The position numbers and the translations under genes are program-made. From Rothia aerolata (lineage in GTDB: Bacteria; Actinomycetota; Actinomycetes; Actinomycetales; Micrococcaceae), in the NCBI RefSeq assembly GCF_014635585.1, contig NZ_BMDC01000002.1:310001-374000 (forward strand): 64,000 bases of DNA, read 5' to 3'. This document shows positions 27,929 to 35,077 of the stretch, one piece after another. The notes beneath the pieces were generated by a model that saw only the letters and a program-made list of their open reading frames with translations, did no database searches and was not told where the DNA came from. Every line of letters begins with the position of its first letter. Position 1 is the first letter of the stretch.

Positions 27929-28363
27929 TTAGTAGACGGGGCCGGTGAACTTTTCGCCGGGACCCTGGCCGGGGGCATCGGGAATCATGGAGGCTTCGCG
28001 GAAGGCTAGCTGCAGAGTGCGCAGACCATCGCGCAGGGGAGCAGCGTGCTGGGAGCCAATTTCAGGGGCTGCGGCGGTGACGAAACCTGCCAGTGCGGTG
28101 ATGAGCTTGCGGGCCTCATCGAGGTCTTTGAGTTCCTCTGCGTTGTCATCTTCGGCCAGGCCGCATTTAACAGCAGCGGCGCTCATGAGGTGCACGGCTG
28201 CGGTGGTGATCACTTCAATAGCCGGTACCTCGGCGATGTCACGAATCTGATCGTTGACCGCTTGAATCTGCTCGTCGGTGAGCTCGGTGCGGGATGAATG
28301 CTGGGTTGAATCTTCTGCGGCAGATGAATCTGCCTCAAAACGGAAAGTATTGTTTTCAGTCAT
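27929..28363 (-). CDS. DUF1844 domain protein
   Basis: A 144-residue acidic soluble protein with the DUF1844 core at about residues 45-125 (E-V-I-T-T-A-A-V-H-L-M-S-A-A-A-V-K). The family is usually found next to infC in Actinomycetota, as here, on the opposite strand. No enzyme motif is seen. Start ATG at 28363. It converges with the SseB gene and is divergent from infC. Confidence 0.85.
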   Translation of the reverse strand: MTENNTFRFEADSSAAEDSTQHSSRTELTDEQIQAVNDQIRDIAEVPAIEVITTAAVHLMSAAAVKCGLAEDDNAEELKDLDEARKLITALAGFVTAAAPEIGSQHAAPLRDGLRTLQLAFREASMIPDAPGQGPGEKFTGPVY

Positions 28364-28676
28364 GCTAAAAGAATCTCACACTCGAGCAGGGAACAAACAA
28401 TTTATTTCTGGGTGTGAAATACTGCCCACCGTGGCAGAACCGTTGAAGGCTGGCAGGTTTTCCGGTAGTATTCTAAGAGTTTGCAAAGCGGAGATTACTC
28501 CCACCCGCATCGATACGCTCATCCAGCGACAATCGTCGGGTTATACGGTAGGTCACCTGCGAGTGGCTTATACCAGGGTAGCCTTCGTTTTGCGTGCGCA
28601 ACGGAGGCATTTTTTATGCCTGCCAAGCGCTGAAATCAATTCACGGGGAAACCCACTGAGCTAACAGGAGCTACTC
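28364..28676 (+). promoter_or_regulatory. infC leader region
   Basis: This 313-base gap holds the divergent promoter for DUF1844 and infC and a structured leader. A terminator-like hairpin lies at 28581-28608 (gccttcgtt / aacggaggc, ten-base loop), directly followed by ATTTTTTAT, about 60 bases before the infC start. Upstream sequence (ggtaggtcacctgcg, tggcttatacc) offers alternative pairings. This layout suggests transcription attenuation, as known for IF3-L35-L20 leaders in other bacteria. No protein gene of useful size is present. Confidence 0.6.
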
Positions 28677-29339
28677 ATTAGCGATCCACGCATCAATGAA
28701 CGTATCCGCGTTCCGGAAGTCCGCCTGGTCGGCCCCGGTGGCGAACAGGTCGGTATCGTACGCCTAGAAGACGCTCTGCGCCTGGCGCAGGAGTCTGACC
28801 TTGACCTGGTAGAGGTTGCCCCCTCTGCTAAGCCTCCGGTATGCAAGCTCATGGACTTCGGCAAGTACAAGTACGAAGCCGCAGTTAAAGCACGTGAATC
28901 CCGCAAGAAGCAGGTTAATGCTTCTCTGAAGGAAATTCGTTTCCGCCTGAAAATCGATACCCATGACTACGAAACCAAGGTGGGTCACGCTCGTCGTTTC
29001 CTCACCGGCGGTGACAAGGTCAAGGCTATGATTCAGTTCCGTGGTCGTGAACAGCAGCGCCCCGAGATGGGTGTGCGCCTGCTAGAGCGTATGGCCGGCG
29101 ATCTCGCAGAGGTTAGCACCATTGAGTCTAACCCCCGCGTTGACGGCCGTAACATGGTGATGGTTCTGGCTCCTCTGCGCGGTAAGGCAGAGGCTCGTAA
29201 GGAATCGCAGCAGCGTTCTGGCGGCCGCAAGGGTCGTGAGCGTGTTGACACCAAGAACGCTAAGCCCGTTTCGAACTCTTTGGCTGATGCAATGCCCGAA
29301 GAGCTCAAGGCTCAGGCTAGCGAAGCTGACTCAGAGTAA
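28677..29339 (+). CDS. infC: Translation initiation factor IF-3 (AUU start)
   Basis: IF-3 binds the 30S subunit and rejects wrong start codons and initiator tRNAs. The 220-residue product begins [19 protein letters not shown], the normal IF-3 N-terminus, then [15 protein letters not shown] and the C-domain. No ATG, GTG or TTG lies between the in-frame TAA at 28662 and this conserved N-terminus. The ATT at 28677 has CAGGAG seven bases upstream and is therefore the start. A start at the ATG at 28851 would remove most of the N-domain. The C-terminal tail beyond residue 175 is charged, as in other actinobacteria. Confidence 0.95.
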   Translation: MSDPRINERIRVPEVRLVGPGGEQVGIVRLEDALRLAQESDLDLVEVAPSAKPPVCKLMDFGKYKYEAAVKARESRKKQVNASLKEIRFRLKIDTHDYETKVGHARRFLTGGDKVKAMIQFRGREQQRPEMGVRLLERMAGDLAEVSTIESNPRVDGRNMVMVLAPLRGKAEARKESQQRSGGRKGRERVDTKNAKPVSNSLADAMPEELKAQASEADSE

Positions 29340-29532
29340 GACTGAGGCGGAACGCACACGGCGGAATATAGACACCCCTGTCTGAACTCTTCTAGAGTTA
29401 TAGCTTTGGTGTCTGGTTGCATGGCTCCTTGTTTCCACGGAGCATGAATCCAACTCGCAATTGCGAATCCAATTCGCTCAAGTATTCTTTCGGGCGAAAG
29501 CTCGAAGGTAGAACGTAAGGAGAACGGCAGAT
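29340..29532 (+). promoter_or_regulatory. infC-rpmI spacer with small hairpins
   Basis: The 193-base spacer has several short inverted repeats (gctcc...ggagc near 29425; ctttcg-gg-cgaaag near 29488) and a strong AAGGAG before rpmI. It could carry a second promoter or a site for ribosomal-protein feedback. I see no gene in it. Confidence 0.35.
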
Positions 29533-29727
29533 ATGCCGAAGCAGAAGACCCACTCTGGTGCTAAGAAGCGCTTCAAGCTCACCGGTACTGGCAAGGTTAA
29601 GCGCCAGCAGGCTAACCGCCGCCACTACCTGGAGCACAAGTCCTCCCGCCTGACTCGCCGTCTGGCATCAGATCAGATCGTAACCGGTGGCCAGGCTAAG
29701 GTCATCAAGAAGATGCTGAACAAGTAA
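29533..29727 (+). CDS. rpmI: 50S ribosomal protein L35
   Basis: A 64-residue, strongly basic protein with the L35 signature ([11 protein letters not shown] at 4-14; H-Y-L-E-H-K-S). ATG at 29533 has AAGGAG upstream. It sits in the universal infC-rpmI-rplT order. Confidence 0.98.
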   Translation: MPKQKTHSGAKKRFKLTGTGKVKRQQANRRHYLEHKSSRLTRRLASDQIVTGGQAKVIKKMLNK

Positions 29728-29837
29728 GGTTTTTCTTACTTTTAGGCTTGTGCCCCGAGAGGGCTGAAAATTTTTAGACTCGCTCCTTGTCAGGGTTTGT
29801 TTGAACTGGCAAGGACATTAAGACGAAGGAGACACAC

Positions 29838-30221
29838 GTGGCACGTGTGAAGCGCGCGGTTAACGCGCACAAGAAGCGCCGAGTAATTCTTGATCGAGCA
29901 TCCGGCTACCGTGGACAGCGTTCACGCCTGTACCGCAAGGCTAAGGAACAGGTCACTCACTCACTGGTATACAGCTACGACCACCGTCGTAAGAAGAAGG
30001 GCGACTTCCGCCGCCTGTGGATTCAGCGTATCAACGCTGCTGCCCGCGCTGAGGGCCTGACCTACAACCGTTTCATCCAGGGCCTGAAGGCTGCTGAGGT
30101 TGAGGTTGACCGCCGTATGCTGGCTGAGCTGGCTGTTAACGAGCCTGCTGCTTTCTCTGCTCTGGTTGAGATTGCTAAGAACAACCTGCCTGAGGACACT
30201 TCAGCTCCCAAGGCTGCCTAA
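29838..30221 (+). CDS. rplT: 50S ribosomal protein L20
   Basis: A 127-residue basic rRNA-binding protein needed early in 50S assembly. It starts [15 protein letters not shown] and has G-Y-R-G-Q-R-S-R. In other bacteria L20 represses its own operon by binding leader RNA. The start is GTG at 29838 with AAGGAG upstream. Confidence 0.98.
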   Translation: MARVKRAVNAHKKRRVILDRASGYRGQRSRLYRKAKEQVTHSLVYSYDHRRKKKGDFRRLWIQRINAAARAEGLTYNRFIQGLKAAEVEVDRRMLAELAVNEPAAFSALVEIAKNNLPEDTSAPKAA

Positions 30222-30263
30222 GTCTTTTTAGGTTTGTCTTTCCCCACCGAGCAGGTGGGGTGC

Positions 30264-30325
30264 GGACGCCGCCTCCCGCTTTCCTGCCTCTGAGCAGGGG
30301 AGTGAGGGGCGGCGTCCTTGTATTC
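30264..30325 (+). terminator. Terminator after rplT
   Basis: Outer stem ggacgccgcc (30264-30273) pairs perfectly with ggcggcgtcc (30308-30317), enclosing a second hairpin (ctgc...gcag), followed by TTGTATTCTT. A smaller hairpin (ccccacc/ggtgggg) precedes it. The outer stem sequence recurs in the hairpin at 45768-45821. Confidence 0.8.
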
Positions 30326-30377
30326 TTGCGGTAAATGGTGGGGCTGGAGGGTCGGCAGCGGCACAAGGTTGCTGGCT

Positions 30378-30863
30378 TTATGACAGTTTTCGGAGCATTA
30401 CCCCGTCCTTTTCGCGGCCTACTACAGGGGTGAAGCCCTCGGCTAGGTAGAGGTTGCGGGCGAAGTTGTCGGCTTCTACAGAGAGGCTAATCTGGTTCAA
30501 GTTCCTGGTGGTAGCTTCTGAAATGATGGCCTGTAGAAGCATTCGGCCAAGACCGAGGCCGCGGTGCTCTTCTGATACCCAGAGGCTGATTTCGGGGGTT
30601 GTTTCGTCGATGTAACCGTAACCGGGGTCATCCGCTGACAAGTAGAGGGCCCAGACGACCCCAGCTGGTTCTTCATCGTGGTATGCGGCGATGCCGAAAT
30701 CGCCGCGTGCTGGTTGACAACGGGTGTAGTGGGAAAATTCAGGACGGGCGCGGACGTCCGTGAGCGTGAAACGCGGCCCACACCAGTTTATGGTTCCGAG
30801 GGTCGCTTGTTCGAGTAGGGGAGTGTCTTCGGGGCTGAGGGCACGATGAGTGTAGGTTGGCAT
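30378..30863 (-). CDS. GNAT-family N-acetyltransferase
   Basis: A 161-residue acetyltransferase with the acetyl-CoA loop R-G-L-G-L-G (in EEHRGLGLGRMLLQ) and the C-terminal N-F-A-R-N-L-Y-L-A-E-G-F segment, as in RimI-like enzymes. The substrate cannot be told. It lies 89 bases downstream of the Phd/YefM-like antitoxin gene on the same strand; the usual GNAT toxins pair with ribbon-helix-helix antitoxins, so I do not call it a toxin. Start ATG at 30863. Confidence 0.85.
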   Translation of the reverse strand: MPTYTHRALSPEDTPLLEQATLGTINWCGPRFTLTDVRARPEFSHYTRCQPARGDFGIAAYHDEEPAGVVWALYLSADDPGYGYIDETTPEISLWVSEEHRGLGLGRMLLQAIISEATTRNLNQISLSVEADNFARNLYLAEGFTPVVGREKDGVMLRKLS

Positions 30864-30952
30864 GATTGATGTGTAGATATTTAGGGCTAGACCTTGCGCA
30901 TGGGGTGAGAGAGTAGTTCCTTTTTCTTGGCTGGAAAGGAAATACTGGTACC

Positions 30953-31174
30953 TTACCTGTGGCTGATTCTTTCATTCTCTGAGCGTGCTTTTGCGGCGTC
31001 TGCGATATCGGCCTGGTCTTCGAGGGCTTGGATGGCGCGGTCAAAAAATTCAGGGGATACCACAACGGCCCGGCGTTTTGCTCCGCGTGAAGTGAGCTCT
31101 ACTGGGGCTTTTTGTGCTGCCGCAATGTAATCGCTTTGATTGGCACGGAACTCTGAGAGGGTTGCTGTAGTCAT
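30953..31174 (-). CDS. Phd/YefM-family antitoxin without a standard toxin partner
   Basis: A 73-residue protein with the Phd/YefM fold: N-terminal dimer-forming, DNA-binding half (T-L-S-E-F-R-A-N-Q-S-D-Y-I, with T-S-R-G-A-K-R-R-A-V-V-V-S) and a charged, flexible C-terminal tail that would wrap a toxin. The family usually has a RelE/YoeB or Doc toxin gene overlapping or right after the stop; here the next gene is a GNAT enzyme after 89 bases and no small toxin frame is seen. A perfect palindrome just upstream is a likely autorepression site. Confidence 0.85.
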   Translation of the reverse strand: MTTATLSEFRANQSDYIAAAQKAPVELTSRGAKRRAVVVSPEFFDRAIQALEDQADIADAAKARSENERISHR

Positions 31175-31186
31175 GACTTAAAAGTA

Positions 31187-31202
31187 CATCTTGTACAAGA
31201 TG
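31187..31202. promoter_or_regulatory. Perfect 16-bp palindrome upstream of the Phd/YefM gene
   Basis: CATCTTGTACAAGATG is fully self-complementary, with its near edge 12 bases before the antitoxin start (31174). Its TGTACA core is the one bound by YefM in the E. coli yefM-yoeB operator, so it is a strong candidate operator for autorepression. Confidence 0.75.
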
Positions 31203-31232
31203 GTTTCAGGGAGGGGGTAGCTATTTCTGCAT

Positions 31233-31283
31233 GGAAAAGCCACCCCGCTTTTGTCCGTGGGCGGACGGCGGCGGGGTGGGCTT
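31233..31283 (-). terminator. Terminator after the nitroreductase gene
   Basis: Read on the - strand, aagcccaccccgc pairs with gcggggtggctt (one bulge), followed by TTCC, about 40 bases after the nitroreductase stop. Confidence 0.7.
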
Positions 31284-31320
31284 CTGCGCTACCTGAAGTG
31301 TGCGGTGGGCTGGGATCTAG

Positions 31321-31986
31321 TTAATTGACCCAGGTAATGGCCTCTTCGGCGGGCTTGCGGGTCTGGGGCCAGGAGAGTTCTTCGGTGCGGTAGCCGAGGG
31401 CGAGCATAGAGACGATACCTTCGGTTTCAGGGTCGATGATGCCGTGTTCAGCCAGGAGGGCATTGGCCTTGTCTGCGTTAAAGCCTTCGATGGGGCAGGA
31501 GTCAACGCCGATGAGTGCGGCTGCGGTCATCATGTTGCCCAGGGCGATGTAGGTTTGCTTGGCGGCCCAGTCGAAGAGGGTGCGGTCGGTGGTGAGCCCC
31601 ATGTCGTTGATCTGGAAGCTCTTGTATGTTTCGAGGGCCTTAGCGTGGTCTTCGGGGGAGAGATTGCGGGAGGTAAGCGATGCCTGCATGTGGGGGCCGT
31701 CATGCTGCATGTTGCGGTTAGCAAGGAGCAGGATGAAGTGGCTTGCGCCGCCGAGCTGGCGGGCTGCGCCCCAGCTGAAGGGCTTGAGGGCTTCACGGAT
31801 TTCGGGGTTCTGAAGGACGACGAAACGCCAACCCTGAGCGCCGACGGAGCTGGGGGAGAGACGAGCGATTTCGAGGATGTAGTTGATGTCGTCGTTGCTG
31901 ATTTTCTTCTCGGGGTCGAAGAACTTGATGGCGCGGCGGCGGTGGGCGGCGTCGAGGACGAGCTGTTTGATGTCTTGGTTCTGCAC
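31321..31986 (-). CDS. Nitroreductase-family NAD(P)H-dependent oxidoreductase
   Basis: A 221-residue flavoprotein of the nitroreductase family (NfsB-like). FMN-binding segments are visible: R-R-R-A-I-K-F-F-D near the N-terminus, S-P-S-S-V-G-A-Q-G-W-R-F, and near the C-terminus G-I-V-S-M-L-A-L-G-Y-R. The frame is open to 32031, but GTG at 31986 with AAGGA upstream fits the family start. The physiological substrate is unknown; quinones or nitro compounds are usual in vitro. It stands alone between the antitoxin and the hsd operon. Confidence 0.85.
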   Translation of the reverse strand: MQNQDIKQLVLDAAHRRRAIKFFDPEKKISNDDINYILEIARLSPSSVGAQGWRFVVLQNPEIREALKPFSWGAARQLGGASHFILLLANRNMQHDGPHMQASLTSRNLSPEDHAKALETYKSFQINDMGLTTDRTLFDWAAKQTYIALGNMMTAAALIGVDSCPIEGFNADKANALLAEHGIIDPETEGIVSMLALGYRTEELSWPQTRKPAEEAITWVN

Positions 31987-32122
31987 GGGGCATTCCTTGC
32001 GGTTTGGTTTATAGTGCCTACTGCTCAACACCTGGGGTATTGAGTTTATTCCGGGGGTGGGTTGATAGCAATGAAAAATACGTAGGGATTCACCTACTAG
32101 AATTTGAGTAGAAACCGGAACA

Positions 32123-32153
32123 GGTGTGTATGGCTGGTTCAGCCATACACACC
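32123..32153. promoter_or_regulatory. Perfect hairpin in the hsdM leader
   Basis: A 14-bp perfect stem (ggtgtgtatggctg with cagccatacacacc) and a three-base loop lie 15 bases before the hsdM ATG, directly before the ribosome site GGAAAGAAAG. No T tract follows, so it is not a terminator. It could be an operator or an RNA structure controlling translation of the methyltransferase. Confidence 0.65.
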
Positions 32154-32168
32154 GGAAAGAAAGACTAA

Positions 32169-33746
32169 ATGAGTCAGGAACTTGAGCGGGCAGAGTTACA
32201 CCGTGCCCTATGGAAAATTGCGAATGACCTGCGCGGTAGCGTTGATGGGTGGGACTTCAAACAGTATGTTTTGGGGTTTATGTTCTACCGTTTTATCTCG
32301 GAGAACCTCACGGCCTACCTTGATAGCGAGTTAGAAGAGGGCGAGCCAAGTTACGCGACCCTGACCAATGTCGAGATTGCTGAGAACCCGGAGGCTATCG
32401 AAGATACAGTTGAGGAAAAGGGCTTCTTTATCTTCCCCGAGGACCTTTTCGAGAATGTTCGTCAGCGCGCTAACCATAACAATGACAACCTGAACGAAGA
32501 ATTACAGGACATTTTCAAGCGAATTGAATCCTCAGCTAGCGGGATTCTGAGCGAAGAAGATAACAAGATCCGTGGTCTCTTCGATGACCTGGATGTTAAC
32601 AGTAATAAGCTGGGGTCTTCTATTCCTAAGCGGAATGACCTGTTGCGGAAGTTGCTCAACGAGGTTGGTAACTTCAAGCTGAGTAGCTTCGCGGATTCCC
32701 ATAACGATACCTTTGGTGACGCTTATGAGTACCTGATGGGTATGTATGCTTCAAGTGCGGGTAAGTCGGGCGGTGAGTACTATACCCCGCAGGCTGTGTC
32801 TGAGCTGCTGGCGCATATTGCTGTGGCTGGTAAGGAGAAGGTCAACAAGGTCTATGACCCGGCCTGTGGCTCAGGTGGTCTACTCCTGAAGTTTGCCAAG
32901 GTTTTGGGTAAGGAAAACGTCAAGGAAGGTTTCTTTGGCCAGGAGATTAACCTGACCACCCGTAACCTGGCCGTGATTAATATGTTCCTGCATGACCTCA
33001 ACTATGCGAACTTTGATATCGCCCATGGGGATACCTTGCTTGATCCGGCTCACCGCGATATTGCGCCTTTTGAAGCGATTGTGTCCAACCCGCCCTATTC
33101 TGTGAAGTGGGAGGGCGACGCTAACCCCCTGCTTATTAACGATGAGCGATTTGCCCCGGCTGGTGTGCTGGCTCCTAAGTCGAAGGCTGACCTGGCTTTT
33201 ACCATGCATATTCTGCACTGGCTGGCAGAAAACGGGACAGCTGCCATTGTTGAGTTCCCCGGTGTGCTGTACCGCGGGGGAGCAGAGGGCAAGATTCGTA
33301 AGTACCTGATTGATGGTAACTATGTGGACGCCGTGATTCAGCTTCCGCCGGACCTCTTCTTTGGTACCACCATTGGTACCTGCATTATTGTGCTCAAGAA
33401 ATCGAAGAAGGACAACAAGACTCTCTTTGTAGACGCCTCGGCCCTCTTTGAGCGTTCAGGTAATAAGAATACTCTGACTAAGGCCCACCGCCAGCAGATT
33501 TTGGACGCGCTCGCTGAGCGCCAGGATAGCGACTACTTCGCTAAGTTGGTTGATAACAGCGCTATTGCTGAGAATGACTATAACCTTTCGGTGTCCTCCT
33601 ATGTTGAAGCTGAGGACACCCGCGAGGTCATCGATATTGTTGCTCTGAATGCTGAGATTGAGCAAATCGTTGCCCGCCAGTCTCAGCTGCGTATTGAGAT
33701 TGACGCCATTGTGGCTGAACTCGAAGCAGGTGCAGATTATGAGTAG
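32169..33746 (+). CDS. hsdM: Type I restriction-modification system, methyltransferase subunit
   Basis: HsdM binds SAM and methylates adenine as part of the M2S1 complex. The 525-residue product has the N-terminal helical domain, SAM motif I DPACGSGG (230-237) and catalytic NPPY (307-310). Length is normal for the type IC-like group. Codon use resembles the host. The start has GAAAGAAAG upstream. The stop overlaps the hsdS start by eight bases. Confidence 0.97.
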   Translation: MSQELERAELHRALWKIANDLRGSVDGWDFKQYVLGFMFYRFISENLTAYLDSELEEGEPSYATLTNVEIAENPEAIEDTVEEKGFFIFPEDLFENVRQRANHNNDNLNEELQDIFKRIESSASGILSEEDNKIRGLFDDLDVNSNKLGSSIPKRNDLLRKLLNEVGNFKLSSFADSHNDTFGDAYEYLMGMYASSAGKSGGEYYTPQAVSELLAHIAVAGKEKVNKVYDPACGSGGLLLKFAKVLGKENVKEGFFGQEINLTTRNLAVINMFLHDLNYANFDIAHGDTLLDPAHRDIAPFEAIVSNPPYSVKWEGDANPLLINDERFAPAGVLAPKSKADLAFTMHILHWLAENGTAAIVEFPGVLYRGGAEGKIRKYLIDGNYVDAVIQLPPDLFFGTTIGTCIIVLKKSKKDNKTLFVDASALFERSGNKNTLTKAHRQQILDALAERQDSDYFAKLVDNSAIAENDYNLSVSSYVEAEDTREVIDIVALNAEIEQIVARQSQLRIEIDAIVAELEAGADYE

Positions 33747-34968
33747 GATTGCTGAACTCATCGAAGAGTTATGTCCAAATGGGGTTATGCACCTGTCGAT
33801 GGGGGCAACTGGAACCTTTACGCGAGGCAGCGGTATTCAAAAGAAAGATTTCCTTGAACAAGGGTTTCCCGCAATACACTACGGTCAAATATTTACTCGA
33901 TACGGGTTGTGGGCTTCAGAAACTTACATTTTTGTTGACGAAGCAGTTGCTGGTAAATCTAAGCTAGCGCAACCTGGTGATGTTGTAATCGCTACTACAA
34001 GTGAAAACGATGAAGACCTTGCTAAAGCAGTTGCATGGATAGGTAATTCTCCAGTTGCTGTAAGCAGCGACGCTATGATTTACTCTCCAGAAAACCTTAA
34101 TCCAAAATTTGTTTCTTACTTTCTAAACTCGGCAGATTTTCAGAAGCAAAAAGAAAAGTTTATTACCGGAACTAAAGTTAAAAGAATATCGTCACAAAAT
34201 TTTTCTAAAATAAAAATCCCTGTGCCACCGCTGAAAATTCAGGAAGAAATTGTTAGAATATTAGATAGATTCACCTTGCTGGAGGCTGAGCTGGAGGCTG
34301 AGCTGGAGGCACGGAGAAAGCAGTATGCCTACCTTTCGGAGAACATCTTTTCTTCTATTGAAAACGGTAAAAACACCAGCTTGGGTAGCATTGTTAGTAC
34401 TGTGAGCACTGGGGCAACGCCTCGAGCGGGTGAAAAAAAGTACTATGAAAATGGTGAGATTCCTTGGTTGAGGACTGGGGAAATTCAGTTCAGGGATATT
34501 TATTGTTCGAAAACAAAAATTACTCAGAATGCAGTCAATGACTACAGGCTGAAGATGGTTCCTGAAAATTCTGTGGTGGTTGCTATCTCTGGAGCAACAG
34601 CCGCTCGGTCAGCTGTATTGAAATCTAAAATGGTTACGAATCAACACTGCTGTTGCTTGCAGGTGAATCCCAGTATTGCATATTATAAGTATGTATTTTA
34701 TTGGTTGAAAAAAGATTACTTAGTTTTGAAGTCTAAAGGTCGTGGTGCACGTTCTGATCTGAATACAAAAATCATTAAAGAACATCCAATATTGCTTCCA
34801 CCGTTGGATGAGCAGAAAAGAATCGCAGATTTATTGGATAAATTTGACGCCCTTGTCAATGACATCAGCTCTGGTTTACCCGCTGAAATCGCTGCCCGTC
34901 GCAAACAGTACGAGTACTACCGCGACCAGCTCCTCACCTTCAAAGAACTCCAACCAGAAGCCGCCTAA
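33739..34968 (+). CDS. hsdS: Type I restriction-modification system, specificity subunit
   Basis: HsdS sets the DNA target. The 409-residue product has two recognition domains (about 1-165 and 206-370), each followed by a conserved helical segment. These share the sequence A-R-R-K-Q-Y (192-196 region and near 395), as expected of internally repeated HsdS. Between them is the repeat LEAELEAELEA (181-191). ATG at 33739 overlaps hsdM; the frame is open further up, but only this start fits. The recognition-domain DNA is much richer in A and T than its neighbours, a sign of exchange. Confidence 0.95.
   Translation: MSRIAELIEELCPNGVMHLSMGATGTFTRGSGIQKKDFLEQGFPAIHYGQIFTRYGLWASETYIFVDEAVAGKSKLAQPGDVVIATTSENDEDLAKAVAWIGNSPVAVSSDAMIYSPENLNPKFVSYFLNSADFQKQKEKFITGTKVKRISSQNFSKIKIPVPPLKIQEEIVRILDRFTLLEAELEAELEARRKQYAYLSENIFSSIENGKNTSLGSIVSTVSTGATPRAGEKKYYENGEIPWLRTGEIQFRDIYCSKTKITQNAVNDYRLKMVPENSVVVAISGATAARSAVLKSKMVTNQHCCCLQVNPSIAYYKYVFYWLKKDYLVLKSKGRGARSDLNTKIIKEHPILLPPLDEQKRIADLLDKFDALVNDISSGLPAEIAARRKQYEYYRDQLLTFKELQPEAA
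34279..34310 (+). repeat. 12-bp tandem repeat in the hsdS spacer
   Basis: The unit ctggaggctgag occurs twice in full (34279-34290, 34291-34302) and once as eight bases (34303-34310). It codes LEAE-LEAE-LEA between the two recognition domains, in the same place and with the same unit length as the TAEL repeat of EcoR124I HsdS, where copy number changes the target spacing. Confidence 0.9.
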
Positions 34969-35077
34969 CCCCCTCTAACACCGTCGCCTCGGCAAACCAC
35001 ACCCCACAGGCTAGCCGGGGCGACAACGTCCTCACCACACAGCCACACGCCTCTGAACCAGCCACGAAAGAACAACC

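Noticed and set aside
30739-31065. 108-codon - strand frame overlapping the Phd/YefM gene, tested as a missing toxin
   Set aside because: It overlaps two better-supported genes, is Pro/Arg/Ser-rich and shows no RelE, YoeB or Doc motif.
30378-31174. Phd antitoxin plus GNAT as a toxin-antitoxin pair
   Set aside because: GNAT toxins are known with ribbon-helix-helix antitoxins, the gap is 89 bases, and the GNAT protein looks like an ordinary RimI-type enzyme. Kept only as a side remark.
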